DNA of 64,000 nt from Streptomyces sp. LBL (GCF_029893585.1 NZ_JARXYX010000008.1:227773-291772), one strand, 5' to 3'; shown: positions 42,519 to 50,893, numbered from the stretch's first letter. Numbers and translations are program-made. Notes: generated from the letters alone by a model not told the origin.

Positions 42519-42714
42519 CGGTTCGACCACCTCATGCCCCTCGGCGGCGACCCGAAAGGGTCCACCTTCGAGGGCCGGACACTGCTGTCCGCTCTCGTAG
42601 CCCGGACCGAGCGGTTGCGGCTCGGGGTGATGGTCACCAGCAAGAGGTTCCGCCCCCGGGCCGTGCCGGCCAAGATCGCCGCCACGGTCGACGTCATCTC
42701 CGGCGACCCCAGGG
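42519..42714 (+). pseudogene. Internal fragment of a luciferase-like (LLM) flavin oxidoreductase
   Basis: Reads RFDHLMPLGGDPKG, then FEGRTLLSALVARTERLRLGVMVTSKRFRP and PAKIAATVDVISG, a central segment of F420/FMN-dependent luciferase-like enzymes. Both ends are missing. The right end joins the HxlR regulator's stop region at 42715. Together with the TetR remnant this marks a deletion scar. Confidence 0.72.
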
Positions 42715-42716
42715 CC

Positions 42717-43343
42717 TCACGCTTCCCTCAATGCCTTCGCGAACGCCCCGTCGCCGGTCACCTCGATACGCCCCGCTCGCACCGCGTCGGGCACGCTCAG
42801 CTCCCCCCGTCCGACCAGCAGGCACGTGTCGGTGCCCATCACCAGCCGGGCGTCCGGCTCCCCCGGGGCGGGCCCGTCGCCGTACACGGGTCCCTCTTCG
42901 GCGCCGACGTACAGATGGAAGTCCCCCTCCTCCAGACGGACTTCGACGAGCCCCTCGCCCTCCAGCGACCGCAGCAGCGGCAGCGCGAACCAGTGCGCGC
43001 GTACGGCGTCGGTGGGCCGCCGCTCGCCCAGCTCGACCTGCCCCCACTGCCCCAGGGCCTGGAGTACGGGCAGCAACTCCCGCCCACGACCGGTGAGTTC
43101 GTAGACGTACGCGGCACCCGGCGGCGGCAGCCTGCGGCGCGTCGCGAGCCCGTCGCGCTCCATGTCCTTCAGCCGGGAGGCGAGGACGTCGGTGCTCACG
43201 CCGGGCAGGTCGGCGTGCAGGTCGGTGTAGCGACGCGGACCGGCGAGCAGCTCACGGACGATCAGCAGCGTCCAGCGGTCGCCGACGACATCGAGCGCCC
43301 GGGCGGCGGAACAGTACTGGTCGTAGCTTCGTCGAGGTGACAT
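42717..43343 (-). CDS. HxlR-family winged-helix regulator with C-terminal extension
   Basis: 208 residues. N-terminal HxlR domain: CSAARALDVVGDRWTLLIVRELLAGPRRYTDLHADLPGVSTDVLASRLKDMERDGLATRR. The C-terminal ~90 residues form an SCP2-like domain (LLVGRGELSVPDAVRAGRIEVTGDGAFAKALRE), a combination seen in Streptomyces. ATG at 43343. Divergent from the aminotransferase gene with two matching palindromes in the 86-base gap, so it probably represses that gene and itself. Confidence 0.85.
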   Translation of the reverse strand: MSPRRSYDQYCSAARALDVVGDRWTLLIVRELLAGPRRYTDLHADLPGVSTDVLASRLKDMERDGLATRRRLPPPGAAYVYELTGRGRELLPVLQALGQWGQVELGERRPTDAVRAHWFALPLLRSLEGEGLVEVRLEEGDFHLYVGAEEGPVYGDGPAPGEPDARLVMGTDTCLLVGRGELSVPDAVRAGRIEVTGDGAFAKALREA

Positions 43344-43365
43344 GCGACGCAGTCTAGACATGTTG

Positions 43366-43400
43366 TTGGACTTTCCAAGCAGACACTTGGTAAAACCAAG
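43366..43400. promoter_or_regulatory. Pair of TTGG-N5-CCAA palindromes, candidate HxlR operators
   Basis: TTGGACTTTCCAA (43366-43378) and CTTGGTAAAACCAAG (43386-43400) share the core TTGG-N5-CCAA. The cores start 21 bases apart, two DNA helical turns, which suits two dimers on one face. They lie between HxlR and the aminotransferase. Confidence 0.7.
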
Positions 43401-43429
43401 CAACATCACAACCGGAGGGACGTAAGCGC

Positions 43430-44638
43430 ATGGAGTTCCGGCAGTCGAACAAGCTGAGCGAGGTCTGCTACGAGATCCGCGGTCCGGTGATCGAGCACGC
43501 CAACGCGCTGGAGGAGGCGGGCCACAGCGTGCTGCGGCTGAACACCGGCAACCCCGCGCTCTTCGGCTTCGAGGCGCCGGAGGAGATCCTCCAGGACATG
43601 ATCCGGATGCTGCCGCAGGCACACGGCTACACCGACTCGCGCGGCGTCCTCTCCGCCCGTCGGGCCGTCGCCCAGCGCTACCAGACACTGGGCCTGGCGG
43701 TGGACGTCGACGACGTCTTCCTCGGCAACGGTGTCTCCGAGCTGGTCTCGATGGCCGTACAGGCGCTCATCGAGGACGGCAACGAAATCCTCATCCCCGC
43801 CCCGGACTTCCCCCTCTGGACCGCGGTCACGACCCTCGCGGGCGGCAAGGCGGTCCACTACCTCTGCGACGAACAGGCCGACTGGTACCCGGACCTGGAC
43901 GACATGGCGTCGAAGATCACCGACCGCACCAAGGCCCTGGTCATCATCAACCCCAACAACCCCACCGGGGCGGTCTACCCGAAGGAGATCATCGAGGGCA
44001 TCCTCGACCTGGCCCGCCGGCACGGACTGATGGTCTTCGCCGACGAGATCTACGACCAGATCCTGTACGACGACGCCGTGCACCACTCGGCCGCCGCGCT
44101 CGCCCCCGACCTGGTGGTCCTGACCTTCTGCGGCCTGTCGAAGACCTACCGGGTGGCCGGCTTCCGCTCGGGCTGGCTGGTGATCACCGGCCCGAAGCAG
44201 CACGCGAAGAACTACCTGGAGGGCCTGACCATGCTGGCCTCCATGCGGCTGTGCCCCAACGCGCCCGCGCAGTACGCCATCCAGGCCGCCCTCGGCGGCC
44301 GCCAGTCCATCCGCGAGCTGACCGCGCCCGGCGGGCGCCTGCACGACCAGCGCACGGTGGCCTGGGAGAAGCTCAACGAGATCCCGGGGGTGTCGTGCGT
44401 GAAGCCGAAGGGCGCGCTGTACGCCTTCCCGCGCCTCGACCCCAAGGTCCACAAGATCCACGACGACGAGAAGTTCGTCCTGGACCTGCTGCTGCGGGAG
44501 AAGATCCAGGTTGTCCAGGGCACGGGTTTCAACTGGCCGACCCCCGATCACTTCCGCATCCTCACCCTCCCCCACGCGGACGACCTTGAGGCGGCGATCG
44601 GGCGGATCGGGCGGTTCCTGAGCGGGTACCGGCAGTAG
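43430..44638 (+). CDS. alaA: AlaA-type pyridoxal-phosphate aminotransferase
   Basis: 402 residues, fold-type I class I/II aminotransferase. Start MEFRQSNKLSEVCYEIRGPVIEHA is characteristic of the glutamate-pyruvate (alanine) aminotransferase AlaA group. The PLP Schiff-base lysine is K238 in GLSKTYRVAGFRSGW; NPNNPTGAVYPKEI and the Asp/Tyr of FADEIYDQILYD are intact, and the C-terminal Arg is in FRILTLPHADDL. It makes alanine from pyruvate in the cytosol. GGAGGG precedes the ATG. Regulation by the divergent HxlR protein is likely; a thiol or electrophile signal is possible but not shown. Confidence 0.88.
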   Translation: MEFRQSNKLSEVCYEIRGPVIEHANALEEAGHSVLRLNTGNPALFGFEAPEEILQDMIRMLPQAHGYTDSRGVLSARRAVAQRYQTLGLAVDVDDVFLGNGVSELVSMAVQALIEDGNEILIPAPDFPLWTAVTTLAGGKAVHYLCDEQADWYPDLDDMASKITDRTKALVIINPNNPTGAVYPKEIIEGILDLARRHGLMVFADEIYDQILYDDAVHHSAAALAPDLVVLTFCGLSKTYRVAGFRSGWLVITGPKQHAKNYLEGLTMLASMRLCPNAPAQYAIQAALGGRQSIRELTAPGGRLHDQRTVAWEKLNEIPGVSCVKPKGALYAFPRLDPKVHKIHDDEKFVLDLLLREKIQVVQGTGFNWPTPDHFRILTLPHADDLEAAIGRIGRFLSGYRQ

Positions 44639-44658
44639 CGGCCTCCTACCCTGGGCGC

Positions 44659-45258
44659 ATGGGTGATCTCTTCCTCGTCCGGCACGGTGAGACCGAGTGG
44701 TCGCGGTCGGGCCGCCACACCGGCCGGACGGACGTCCCGCTGACCGATCGCGGCCGCACCGAGGCCCGCCGGCTGGTGCCGCTGATCCGCTCGCACCGGA
44801 TCGGGGCCGCGTTCGTCAGCCCGCTGCGGCGGGCGCGGGAGACGGCCGACCTGATCGGGCTGCGGGACGCACGCGTCGACGCGGATCTGTGCGAGTGGGA
44901 CTACGGCGGGTACGAGGGCGTCACGACCGCCGAGATCCAGCGGAGCCGGCCGGGGTGGTTCCTGTTCACGGACGGCGTCGCGCCGGGCCCACCGGAGCGC
45001 CCCGGGGAGACCCCGGAGCAGGTCGGGGAGCGGGCCGACCGGATGCTGGCCAGGGTGGACACGGCGTTCGCCGGCACCGAGGGGTGTGTGGTCCTGGTGG
45101 CGCACGGCCACTTCCTGCGGGTCCTCACGGCCCGGCGCCTGGGGCTGCCGCCGTCGCACGGGGCACTGTTCCAGCTGGCGACGGGGACGGTGTGCCGACT
45201 GGGCACGGAGCACGGGCGGCCGGTGATCGCCGGGTGGAATGTCAGCCCCTCGTCGTAG
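44659..45258 (+). CDS. Histidine phosphatase (phosphoglycerate-mutase-like)
   Basis: 199 residues. The N-terminal L-VRHGETEWSRSGRHTGRTDVPLT carries the catalytic RHG His; the second His is in VLVAHGHFLRVL. RARETADL and WDYGGYEG are other family blocks. It is a cytosolic phosphomonoesterase; the substrate is not predictable (sugar phosphate or small metabolite). It follows the aminotransferase by 20 bases. Confidence 0.85.
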   Translation: MGDLFLVRHGETEWSRSGRHTGRTDVPLTDRGRTEARRLVPLIRSHRIGAAFVSPLRRARETADLIGLRDARVDADLCEWDYGGYEGVTTAEIQRSRPGWFLFTDGVAPGPPERPGETPEQVGERADRMLARVDTAFAGTEGCVVLVAHGHFLRVLTARRLGLPPSHGALFQLATGTVCRLGTEHGRPVIAGWNVSPSS

Positions 45259-45271
45259 TCTTCGAATGGGG

Positions 45272-45339
45272 TGATCGCTGAAGTGATCGCTGAAGTGATC
45301 CTTGAGGTGATCCTCGGGGTGATCGCTGAGTGATCTCAG
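45272..45339. repeat. 12-bp tandem array TGATC(G/C)(C/T)TGAGG-like, five to six units
   Basis: Units begin at 45272, 45284, 45296, 45308 and 45320, with a truncated sixth. The array lies in the spacer before the hypothetical gene and contains repeated TGATC. Confidence 0.85.
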
Positions 45340-45386
45340 TGGTGCGAACCCTTTCGAGCAGGCCTGTCGACGGGAAGGAGCACGCC

Positions 45387-46031
45387 GTGACACGACCACC
45401 GACCGCCGCGCAGCGGCGTGTCATCGACGCCGCCGATCCCGTCACCGGGCGGCTGAAGGGCACCGAGGCGCAGCTCGCGGCGCTGGTCAAGCAGGGGCTC
45501 GCCTTCAGGCACCCCCGGCCGCCGCACGACCACTTCCTGACCCCGGCCGGGCACCGGATACGCGAGGCGGCCCCGGAAGCCCCCGCCCCCGCTGTCGCGC
45601 CGCCCCCGGCACCCGGCGTCTTCACCGCCCGCATCGGCGGCGAGGAGGACCCTCCCGAGGGCGCCCAGGTGGCCGGTCCGTCCCGGACACGTGAGGTGCA
45701 CAGTGCCTGGCAGGGGCTGCTGGAGCTGCGCCGGATGACCGATCCGCACGGCGCGACGGAGCGGCCCTGCGCCTGGGAGCGCACGCATCTCGTCCAGGCC
45801 GCCGCCCTCGCCCTGGAGGCCGCCGGCCACCCACCGGCGGGGCGGGACGGCGCAGGGGGCTATCGGGTGCGCGCGACCCCGCAGCCGGAGGCCGTCGCCG
45901 TGCACACGCCGGAGCCGGAGCTGCTGCGTGCCTGCGCGGCCACGCTGGAACAGGCGGGCTGGCAGGCCGGCGAGCACACGGAGCCGCGAACGAGGTCCCG
46001 CTATCTGCTGGCGTCCCCGCGCCGGGCGTGA
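45387..46031 (+). CDS. Hypothetical protein
   Basis: 214 residues, not recognised. The first 60 residues form a helix-rich segment resembling a short winged-helix (TAAQRRVIDAADPVTGRLKGTEAQLAALVKQGLAF). A Pro/Ala-rich linker (80-105) is followed by a compact domain ending LLASPRRA. GTG start with GGAAGGAG six bases before it. Neither signal peptide nor membrane segment is visible. DNA-binding is a guess from the N-terminus only. Confidence 0.65.
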   Translation: MTRPPTAAQRRVIDAADPVTGRLKGTEAQLAALVKQGLAFRHPRPPHDHFLTPAGHRIREAAPEAPAPAVAPPPAPGVFTARIGGEEDPPEGAQVAGPSRTREVHSAWQGLLELRRMTDPHGATERPCAWERTHLVQAAALALEAAGHPPAGRDGAGGYRVRATPQPEAVAVHTPEPELLRACAATLEQAGWQAGEHTEPRTRSRYLLASPRRA

Positions 46032-46083
46032 GGACCATGCCAAGCTCGGTCGATCAGAACGTCCACGACGAGAAAGGGAAGCC

Positions 46084-46506
46084 GTGACCGAACCGTTTTC
46101 CGTCCCGGTGACCGTCCGTGGGTACGAGACGGACGTGCAGGGCCATCTCAACCAGAGCGTGTACCTCAACTACGCGGAACACGCCCGCTGGTCCCTGCTC
46201 CGGGCGGCCGGCATCACCCAGGCCGGCCTCATCGACCGGGGTGTGGGCCCGGTGGCCGTGGAGACCACCATCCGCTACCGGCGGGAGCTGCTGGCGGGCG
46301 ACGAGGTCGAGGTGACGTGCGAGTTCGCCTGGGGTGAGGGCAAGACGTTCCGCATCGAACAGACGATCCGCAAGGCCGACGGCACGGTGGCGGCCGAGAT
46401 CACCGCCGTCGGCGGCCTCATGAACCTCAAGGAGCGGAGGCTGGTGGCGGATCCACGGAAGCGCTTCAAGGAGCTGGCCTCCGATCCGAGCCTGTTCGGG
46501 CTCTGA
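46084..46506 (+). CDS. Hotdog-fold acyl-CoA thioesterase (4HBT type)
   Basis: 140 residues. VRGYETDVQGHLNQSVYLNYAEHARWSLL matches the YbgC/4-hydroxybenzoyl-CoA thioesterase signature in which the Asp (TDVQGHLN) is catalytic. IRYRRELLAGDEVEV supplies the following strand. It would hydrolyse a short- or medium-chain acyl- or aryl-CoA in the cytosol. GTG start after GAAAGGGAAGCC. Confidence 0.85.
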   Translation: MTEPFSVPVTVRGYETDVQGHLNQSVYLNYAEHARWSLLRAAGITQAGLIDRGVGPVAVETTIRYRRELLAGDEVEVTCEFAWGEGKTFRIEQTIRKADGTVAAEITAVGGLMNLKERRLVADPRKRFKELASDPSLFGL

Positions 46507-46534
46507 GCGGCCGGCTTCCCGCTGCCGGGCTGTG

Positions 46535-46608
46535 CGGCTCACGGCTCACGGCTCACGGCTCACGGCTCACGGCTCACGGCTCACGGCTCACGGCTCACGG
46601 CTCACGGC
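46535..46608. repeat. 7-bp array (CGGCTCA)10
   Basis: Ten perfect heptanucleotide units from 46535 to 46604 plus a partial unit. It is noncoding, in the tail between the thioesterase and the HxlR remnant, and looks like a slipped-strand hot spot. Confidence 0.95.
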
Positions 46609-46675
46609 AGCGTGACCTCCGGGCCACGGGTCCGTCCCCCAGGGCAGCGCCCGCGACTCCCCGGCGCGCGGCGGC

Positions 46676-46894
46676 CTACGCGTCGGCCGGCTCCGGTCCG
46701 CGCCAGGTGTCGTACGCCGCGCGGGACTCGGCGATGTACACCCTGTTCCGCTCGGCCCAGTCGGTCAGGAGTTGCAGGGTTTCGTGCAACTCCAGGGCCA
46801 CTGGCGTGAGTTCGTACTCCACCTTGGGTGGCACCATCGGATGGACCGTCCGCGTGACGAGGCCGTCGCGCTCCGACCCGTCGGGATCCGTCAC
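46676..46894 (-). pseudogene. HxlR regulator remnant, C-terminal half only
   Basis: Reads ERDGLVTRTVHPMVPPKVEYELTPVALELHETLQLLTDWAERN, the second half of an HxlR winged helix with its wing and dimerisation helix. The recognition-helix half is absent and no upstream homologous sequence exists, so it cannot be a working repressor. It abuts the end of the 8-oxoguanine deaminase gene. Confidence 0.75.
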
Positions 46895-46918
46895 TCCCGA
46901 CCGGAGGTCGTCAACCGG

Positions 46919-48292
46919 TCAGCTCTGCCCGGCGATCCGCGCCAGCCGCTGGGCTTCCTGCCGCGTGGAGCGGGCGATCGCGTCCTCGTCGGCGGTCAGC
47001 AGCCGGTTGTGCTCGACGATCTGACGGCCGTTGACGAAGGAGGCGGTGACCGGGGCGGCCGCGCCGAGGACCAACGCGGCCACCGGGTCGGCGATGGAGG
47101 CGTGGGCGAGGGTGTCCAGATTCCAGAGCACCAGGTCGGCGAGCTTGCCGGGCTCCAGGGAGCCGATCTCCGCGCTGCGGCCCAGGACCTGGGCGCCGCC
47201 GTAGGTGCCGAGACGCAGCGCCTGACGGGCGTTCAGGGCGGCCTCGCGGTGGGCGCCGAGGCGGTTGATGAGGAGCGCGTTGCGCAGTTCGGTGTGGAGT
47301 TCGCCGGACTCGTTGGAGGCGGTGCCGTCGACGCCGAGGCCGACCGGGACGCCGGCCGCGAGCATGTCCGGGACGCGGGCTGCACCTGCGGCGAGGCGGG
47401 CGTTGGACGACGGGCAGTGGGCCACACCCGTCTTCGTCCGGGCGAAGGCGTCGATGTCGGAGTCGTTCATGTGGACGCAGTGCGCCATCCACACGTCCTC
47501 GCCGAGCCAGCCGGCGGACTCGAAGTAGTCGGTCGGGCCCATGCCGAACAGTTCCTTGCAGAACTGCTCCTCCTCGACGGTCTCCGAGCCGTGCGTGTGC
47601 AGCCGTACGCCGAGACGGCGGGCCAACTCGGCGCCCTGCTTGAGGAGTTCGGTGGAGACGGAGAAGGGCGAGCAGGGAGCTACGGCGACCTGGGTCATCG
47701 CGTCGAAGGAGGCGTCGTGGTGCTGCTGGACGGTCTCCTCGGTGGCGGCGAGGGCCCCCTCCAGGGTCTCCACGGCGAAGTCCGGCGGCAGCCCCCCGTC
47801 CTTCTCACTGCGGTCCATGGAGCCGCGGGCGAGGGTGAAGCGGACGCCCATCTCGCGGGCGACGCCAACGATCGCGCCGGACAGGTCGCCGGAGCCCTTC
47901 GGGTAGACGTAGTGGTGGTCCATGGCGGTGGTGACGCCGCCGCGGGCCATCATCGCCAGCGAGCCCTGCGCGGCCGCGCGGACCATCGGCTCGTCGATGC
48001 GCGCCCAGGTCGGGTACAGCGCGACCAGCCAGTTGAAGAGGTTGTGGTCGGTGGCCAGGCCCCGGGTGATCCACTGGTAGTAGTGGTGGTGGGTGTTGAC
48101 CAGGCCGGGGGTCACGAGGTGTCCGGTGGCGTCGATACGGCGTATGACGTTCTCCAGGCCCTCGGGGGCCCTGCCCGCACCGACCGCCTCGATGCGGTGG
48201 CCGGCGATGACGACGTGTCCGGAGGCGTACTCGGTGTCGTCGGCGTCAACGGTCGCGATCGAGCAGTTCTCGATGACGATGCGCTCTGCCAT
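46919..48292 (-). CDS. 8-Oxoguanine deaminase-type amidohydrolase
   Basis: 457 residues, zinc amidohydrolase of the subtype VI/VII ATZ-TRZ group. Metal ligands: H-x-H in GLVNTHHHYYQW, His in LHTHGSETVEEE, His in WMAHCVHMND, Asp in GLGVDGTASNES. The enzyme deaminates 8-oxoguanine to urate, which uricase just downstream would take. ATG at 48292. First visible step of this urate module, but separated from uricase by a 66-base spacer of CTTTCCG repeats. Confidence 0.85.
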   Translation of the reverse strand: MAERIVIENCSIATVDADDTEYASGHVVIAGHRIEAVGAGRAPEGLENVIRRIDATGHLVTPGLVNTHHHYYQWITRGLATDHNLFNWLVALYPTWARIDEPMVRAAAQGSLAMMARGGVTTAMDHHYVYPKGSGDLSGAIVGVAREMGVRFTLARGSMDRSEKDGGLPPDFAVETLEGALAATEETVQQHHDASFDAMTQVAVAPCSPFSVSTELLKQGAELARRLGVRLHTHGSETVEEEQFCKELFGMGPTDYFESAGWLGEDVWMAHCVHMNDSDIDAFARTKTGVAHCPSSNARLAAGAARVPDMLAAGVPVGLGVDGTASNESGELHTELRNALLINRLGAHREAALNARQALRLGTYGGAQVLGRSAEIGSLEPGKLADLVLWNLDTLAHASIADPVAALVLGAAAPVTASFVNGRQIVEHNRLLTADEDAIARSTRQEAQRLARIAGQS

Positions 48293-48358
48293 CGTTCGTC
48301 CCCTATTTTCCGGTATCACTTTCCGCATCACTTTCCGGTGTCCGCGTCCGCGTCCGCC

Positions 48359-49264
48359 TCAGAGGTTGGTGAGGTCCATCGGTATCCGCGCCTCCTGGCC
48401 GTCCCGGAGGACGGTGGCCTCGATCAGGCCGTAGGGACGGTCGGCGGCGAAGTACACCGCTCCGTCGGCGGTGTCGTTCGTCAGGTCGAACGGTTCGAGG
48501 TCGACAAGGAAGTGGTGCTTGTTCGGCAGCGAGAAGCGGACCTCGTCCATCTCGCTCCGGTTGTCGATGATGCGGGCGCCCATCGAGTACAGCGTCTGCT
48601 GCAGCGAGAGCGAGTACGTCTCGGCGAACGCCTGGAGCAGGTGCCGCTTCGTCTGCGTGTAGGACTCCTCCCAGTCCGGCATCGGCTGCCCGTCGTCACT
48701 CCAGCCGAACCGCCAGCGGCCGGAGACCTCGGTGGCCAGGATCCGGTCGTGGGCCTCCTTCAGCGTCGTGTACCCGTCCTTGAGGTAGCCCCAGAACTCC
48801 GAGTCCGTCGAGTTCATCACGACGAGATCCTTGAGCCCGGAAACGACTTCCCAGGACGAGCCGTCGTACGTTATCTGGGTCAGCCGGGTCTCCTGGCCCT
48901 TGCGGACGAAGGAGTGCGCACCCTTCCCCGAGTGCTCGATCCGTTCCCAGGCGTACTCCTCGACACGGATACGGGCCCGGTGGATCGGCTCCTGACTCGT
49001 CACGAAGTGGCGGGCGAGGTGGATGCCGAACTGCTCGGCGGACTCGATGCCGTACTCCTTGGCGAACGCGTACACCGTGTTCTTGGTGGTGTCGGTCGGC
49101 AGTACGTTGGCGTTGGAGCCGGAGTGGTGAACCTCGTCCATGTCGCCGCTCAGCGACACGGACACGTTCAGGTCCTTGATGTGGTGGGTGGCGCCGTCCC
49201 GCGTGATCTTGACGACTCGGTTCTCGGCCTTGCCGTACTGGTTCTGTCCCAGGATCGTGGGCAT
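48359..49264 (-). CDS. pucL: Uricase (factor-independent urate hydroxylase)
   Basis: Oxidises urate to 5-hydroxyisourate with O2, no cofactor. 301 residues, normal length, two T-fold domains. Catalytic Lys in QYGKAENRVVK and Thr in NVLPTDTTKNTVYAFAKE; MPNKHH-like block appears as LPNKHHFLVDLEPF near the C-terminal domain. Located 6 bases after hydroxyisourate hydrolase in a uraD-uraH-pucL operon transcribed leftward. Confidence 0.95.
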   Translation of the reverse strand: MPTILGQNQYGKAENRVVKITRDGATHHIKDLNVSVSLSGDMDEVHHSGSNANVLPTDTTKNTVYAFAKEYGIESAEQFGIHLARHFVTSQEPIHRARIRVEEYAWERIEHSGKGAHSFVRKGQETRLTQITYDGSSWEVVSGLKDLVVMNSTDSEFWGYLKDGYTTLKEAHDRILATEVSGRWRFGWSDDGQPMPDWEESYTQTKRHLLQAFAETYSLSLQQTLYSMGARIIDNRSEMDEVRFSLPNKHHFLVDLEPFDLTNDTADGAVYFAADRPYGLIEATVLRDGQEARIPMDLTNL

Positions 49265-49270
49265 CTCTAG

Positions 49271-49744
49271 CTAGCTCCCTCGGTATACGGAGTAGCCGAA
49301 CGGGTTGAGCAGCAGCGGTACGTGGTAGTGCTCGCCGGGCTTGACGGCGAAGGTGATCGCCACCTCCGGAAAGAACGTGCCGCTGTCCCGATTCGCGGGG
49401 ACGTCCTGCTGCGCATCGGCTTGCTTCTTCTCGGAAATATCGGAACTCCCCGGACTCCCGGCACTCCCGGAACGCCCGGAACGCTCGAAATACGCCTCGA
49501 CCGCGAAGTCGAGCCGTACATGGGTCGTCCCCTCCAGCAGCGTCGGCAGGTCCTTGCACCGGCCGTCCGCGTCGGTCACGGAGCCGCCGAGCGCCTGCCA
49601 GTCCGCTTCCCGGCCGCTGCGGGCTGAGAGCTGAACGGCGACTCCCGCGGCGGGACGGCCGACCGAGGTGTCCAGGATGTGCGTGGACACGGAGGCGGTG
49701 GTGCTGGTGCTGGTGCTCGTGCTCGTGCTCGTGCTGGTGGGCAT
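49271..49744 (-). CDS. pucM: 5-Hydroxyisourate hydrolase with internal insertion
   Basis: Opens 5-hydroxyisourate to OHCU. 157 residues against the usual 110-135. Transthyretin-like signatures: SVSTHILDTSVGRPAAGV (His), and the C-terminal HYHVPLLLNPFGYSVYRGS. Two length expansions stand out: an N-terminal (Thr-Ser)6 tract from a GTGCTC/GTGCTG hexanucleotide repeat, and a 30-residue Gly/Ser/Asp insert after VEAYFERSG, just before the conserved FPEVAITF strand. Both are low complexity and likely surface loops. Coupled to uraD with a two-base gap. Confidence 0.9.
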   Translation of the reverse strand: MPTSTSTSTSTSTSTTASVSTHILDTSVGRPAAGVAVQLSARSGREADWQALGGSVTDADGRCKDLPTLLEGTTHVRLDFAVEAYFERSGRSGSAGSPGSSDISEKKQADAQQDVPANRDSGTFFPEVAITFAVKPGEHYHVPLLLNPFGYSVYRGS

Positions 49745-49746
49745 TC

Positions 49747-50259
49747 TCAGGCGTCCTCTTCGACGAGTCGGGCCAGGCGAATACGGTTGATCTTGCCCAG
49801 CTCGGTGCGGACGATCTCCCGCTCCTGCTCCGGCGAGTTCCCGATCCGCTTCCTGACCGCGTCGCACATCTGCTCGCCGGTCAGACCGGTGGCGCAGATC
49901 AGGAAGACGTGGCCGAACCTGTCCTGGTAGACGAGGTTCATGTACAGGATCTCCGCCTGGAGCTTCTCGGAGGCGCCGGTCATGCCGCCCTGTTCGCGCG
50001 CCGAGGTCGGGTCGCCGGGCTTGGGGCGGCCGATCGGGGGATGCCCGGCCATGGCCTGTGCGAGGTCCTCGGCGGTGAGATCGGCCGTCGCCGCGTCACT
50101 CGCGGCGTAGAGCTCGTCCTCGGTGGTGCAGGGGCGGGCGGCGAGCAGCCGCCGCACCCAGGTCGTGGAGGCGCATGCCTCCTGGAGTACGGCGAAGGCC
50201 GCGTGCTCCTCCAGGGCGTTGAACCGGGCCAGGCCCGGGGTCATGGACGTCGACGTCAC
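49747..50259 (-). CDS. uraD: OHCU decarboxylase
   Basis: Decarboxylates 2-oxo-4-hydroxy-4-carboxy-5-ureidoimidazoline to (S)-allantoin, feeding allantoinase. 170 residues. Catalytic His is in AGHPPIGRP, the family's HPRIG-like motif, and the conserved block NLVYQDRFGHVFLICATG follows. GTG start at 50259. First gene of the leftward operon and downstream of the palindrome at 50333-50349. Confidence 0.92.
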   Translation of the reverse strand: MTSTSMTPGLARFNALEEHAAFAVLQEACASTTWVRRLLAARPCTTEDELYAASDAATADLTAEDLAQAMAGHPPIGRPKPGDPTSAREQGGMTGASEKLQAEILYMNLVYQDRFGHVFLICATGLTGEQMCDAVRKRIGNSPEQEREIVRTELGKINRIRLARLVEEDA

Positions 50260-50332
50260 GGGAGCCTCCGTGGCCGCGAACGGCCTTCGTACTGTACGGG
50301 CTGCCGCTAGCTAACGCCCTCCGGAAAGAAGC

Positions 50333-50367
50333 GTCAACAGTTTGTTGAAAACTCTGGGTAACGGAAT
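50333..50367 (-). promoter_or_regulatory. Operator upstream of uraD, matching the allB/aceB motif
   Basis: GTCAACAGTTTGTTGAA (50333-50349) has TCAAC-N5-GTTGA arms identical in layout to the allB site at 4376-4392. Eight bases further, GTAACGGAAT (50358-50367) repeats ten bases of the allB operator (4368-4376 region). The TTCC-N7-GGAA partner is only half present. Confidence 0.7.
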
Positions 50368-50402
50368 CCGAGAAGGGTGCGGCTCTGTTTGAGGGACGGT
50401 GA

Positions 50403-50870
50403 TCACGCCGCGAGTGCGAGGCTGTCGCGGTAGCGGATGGCGTGAACCCGCAGGTGCTCGCGCTGCGCGTGATACTTCCAGTACTCCTCGAAGTCGCCGT
50501 TGCTGATCACCGTGCGGAGCCTGACGTCGACGTCCGCCGCGGCGCGCTGCACCAGCTGCTCGACCTGCCGCTTGCCCATGTGTGTGCCGGTGGCGCGCTC
50601 GATCGCGGTGGCCGCGGACTCGAACGAACCGCGCGCCGCCTCGATCGGGGCGAGCTTTTTGAGCTCGTGCGAGTGCCGTCCGACCGGCAGGTCCAGGGGT
50701 GCCGTTAACGGAGCTGGAGCCGTCCTACGAGTGCCACCCGCCCTGCCCGCTCGGGCTGGGCGGCGACGGCCAGGACGAAGAAACACGGAGCCCATGCCCT
50801 GGGGGTCGTAGACGCTCGTGAGCAGGCCCGTGAAGAGTTCGAGCCGGATGTCGCCGACCTGGAGAGGGGG
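50403..50870 (-). mobile_element. Internally deleted transposase remnant (ISKra4-like)
   Basis: A single frame joins N-terminal transposase sequence (VGRHSHELKKLAPIEAARGSFESAATAIERATGTHMGKRQVEQLVQRAA) directly to its C-terminal end (EYWKYHAQREHLRVHAIRYRDSLALAA). About 200-300 central residues, including the expected DDE catalytic core, are missing. Upstream (50700-50870) lies weaker matching N-terminal sequence with a frameshift. No terminal inverted repeats identified. It marks the left edge of the hydrolase island. Confidence 0.75.
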
Positions 50871-50893
50871 TGCCGGAGACCGACCCGAGGGGA

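Noticed and set aside
46535..46608. Regulatory operator array
   Set aside because: A perfect 7-bp microsatellite without symmetry, located downstream of genes on both sides.
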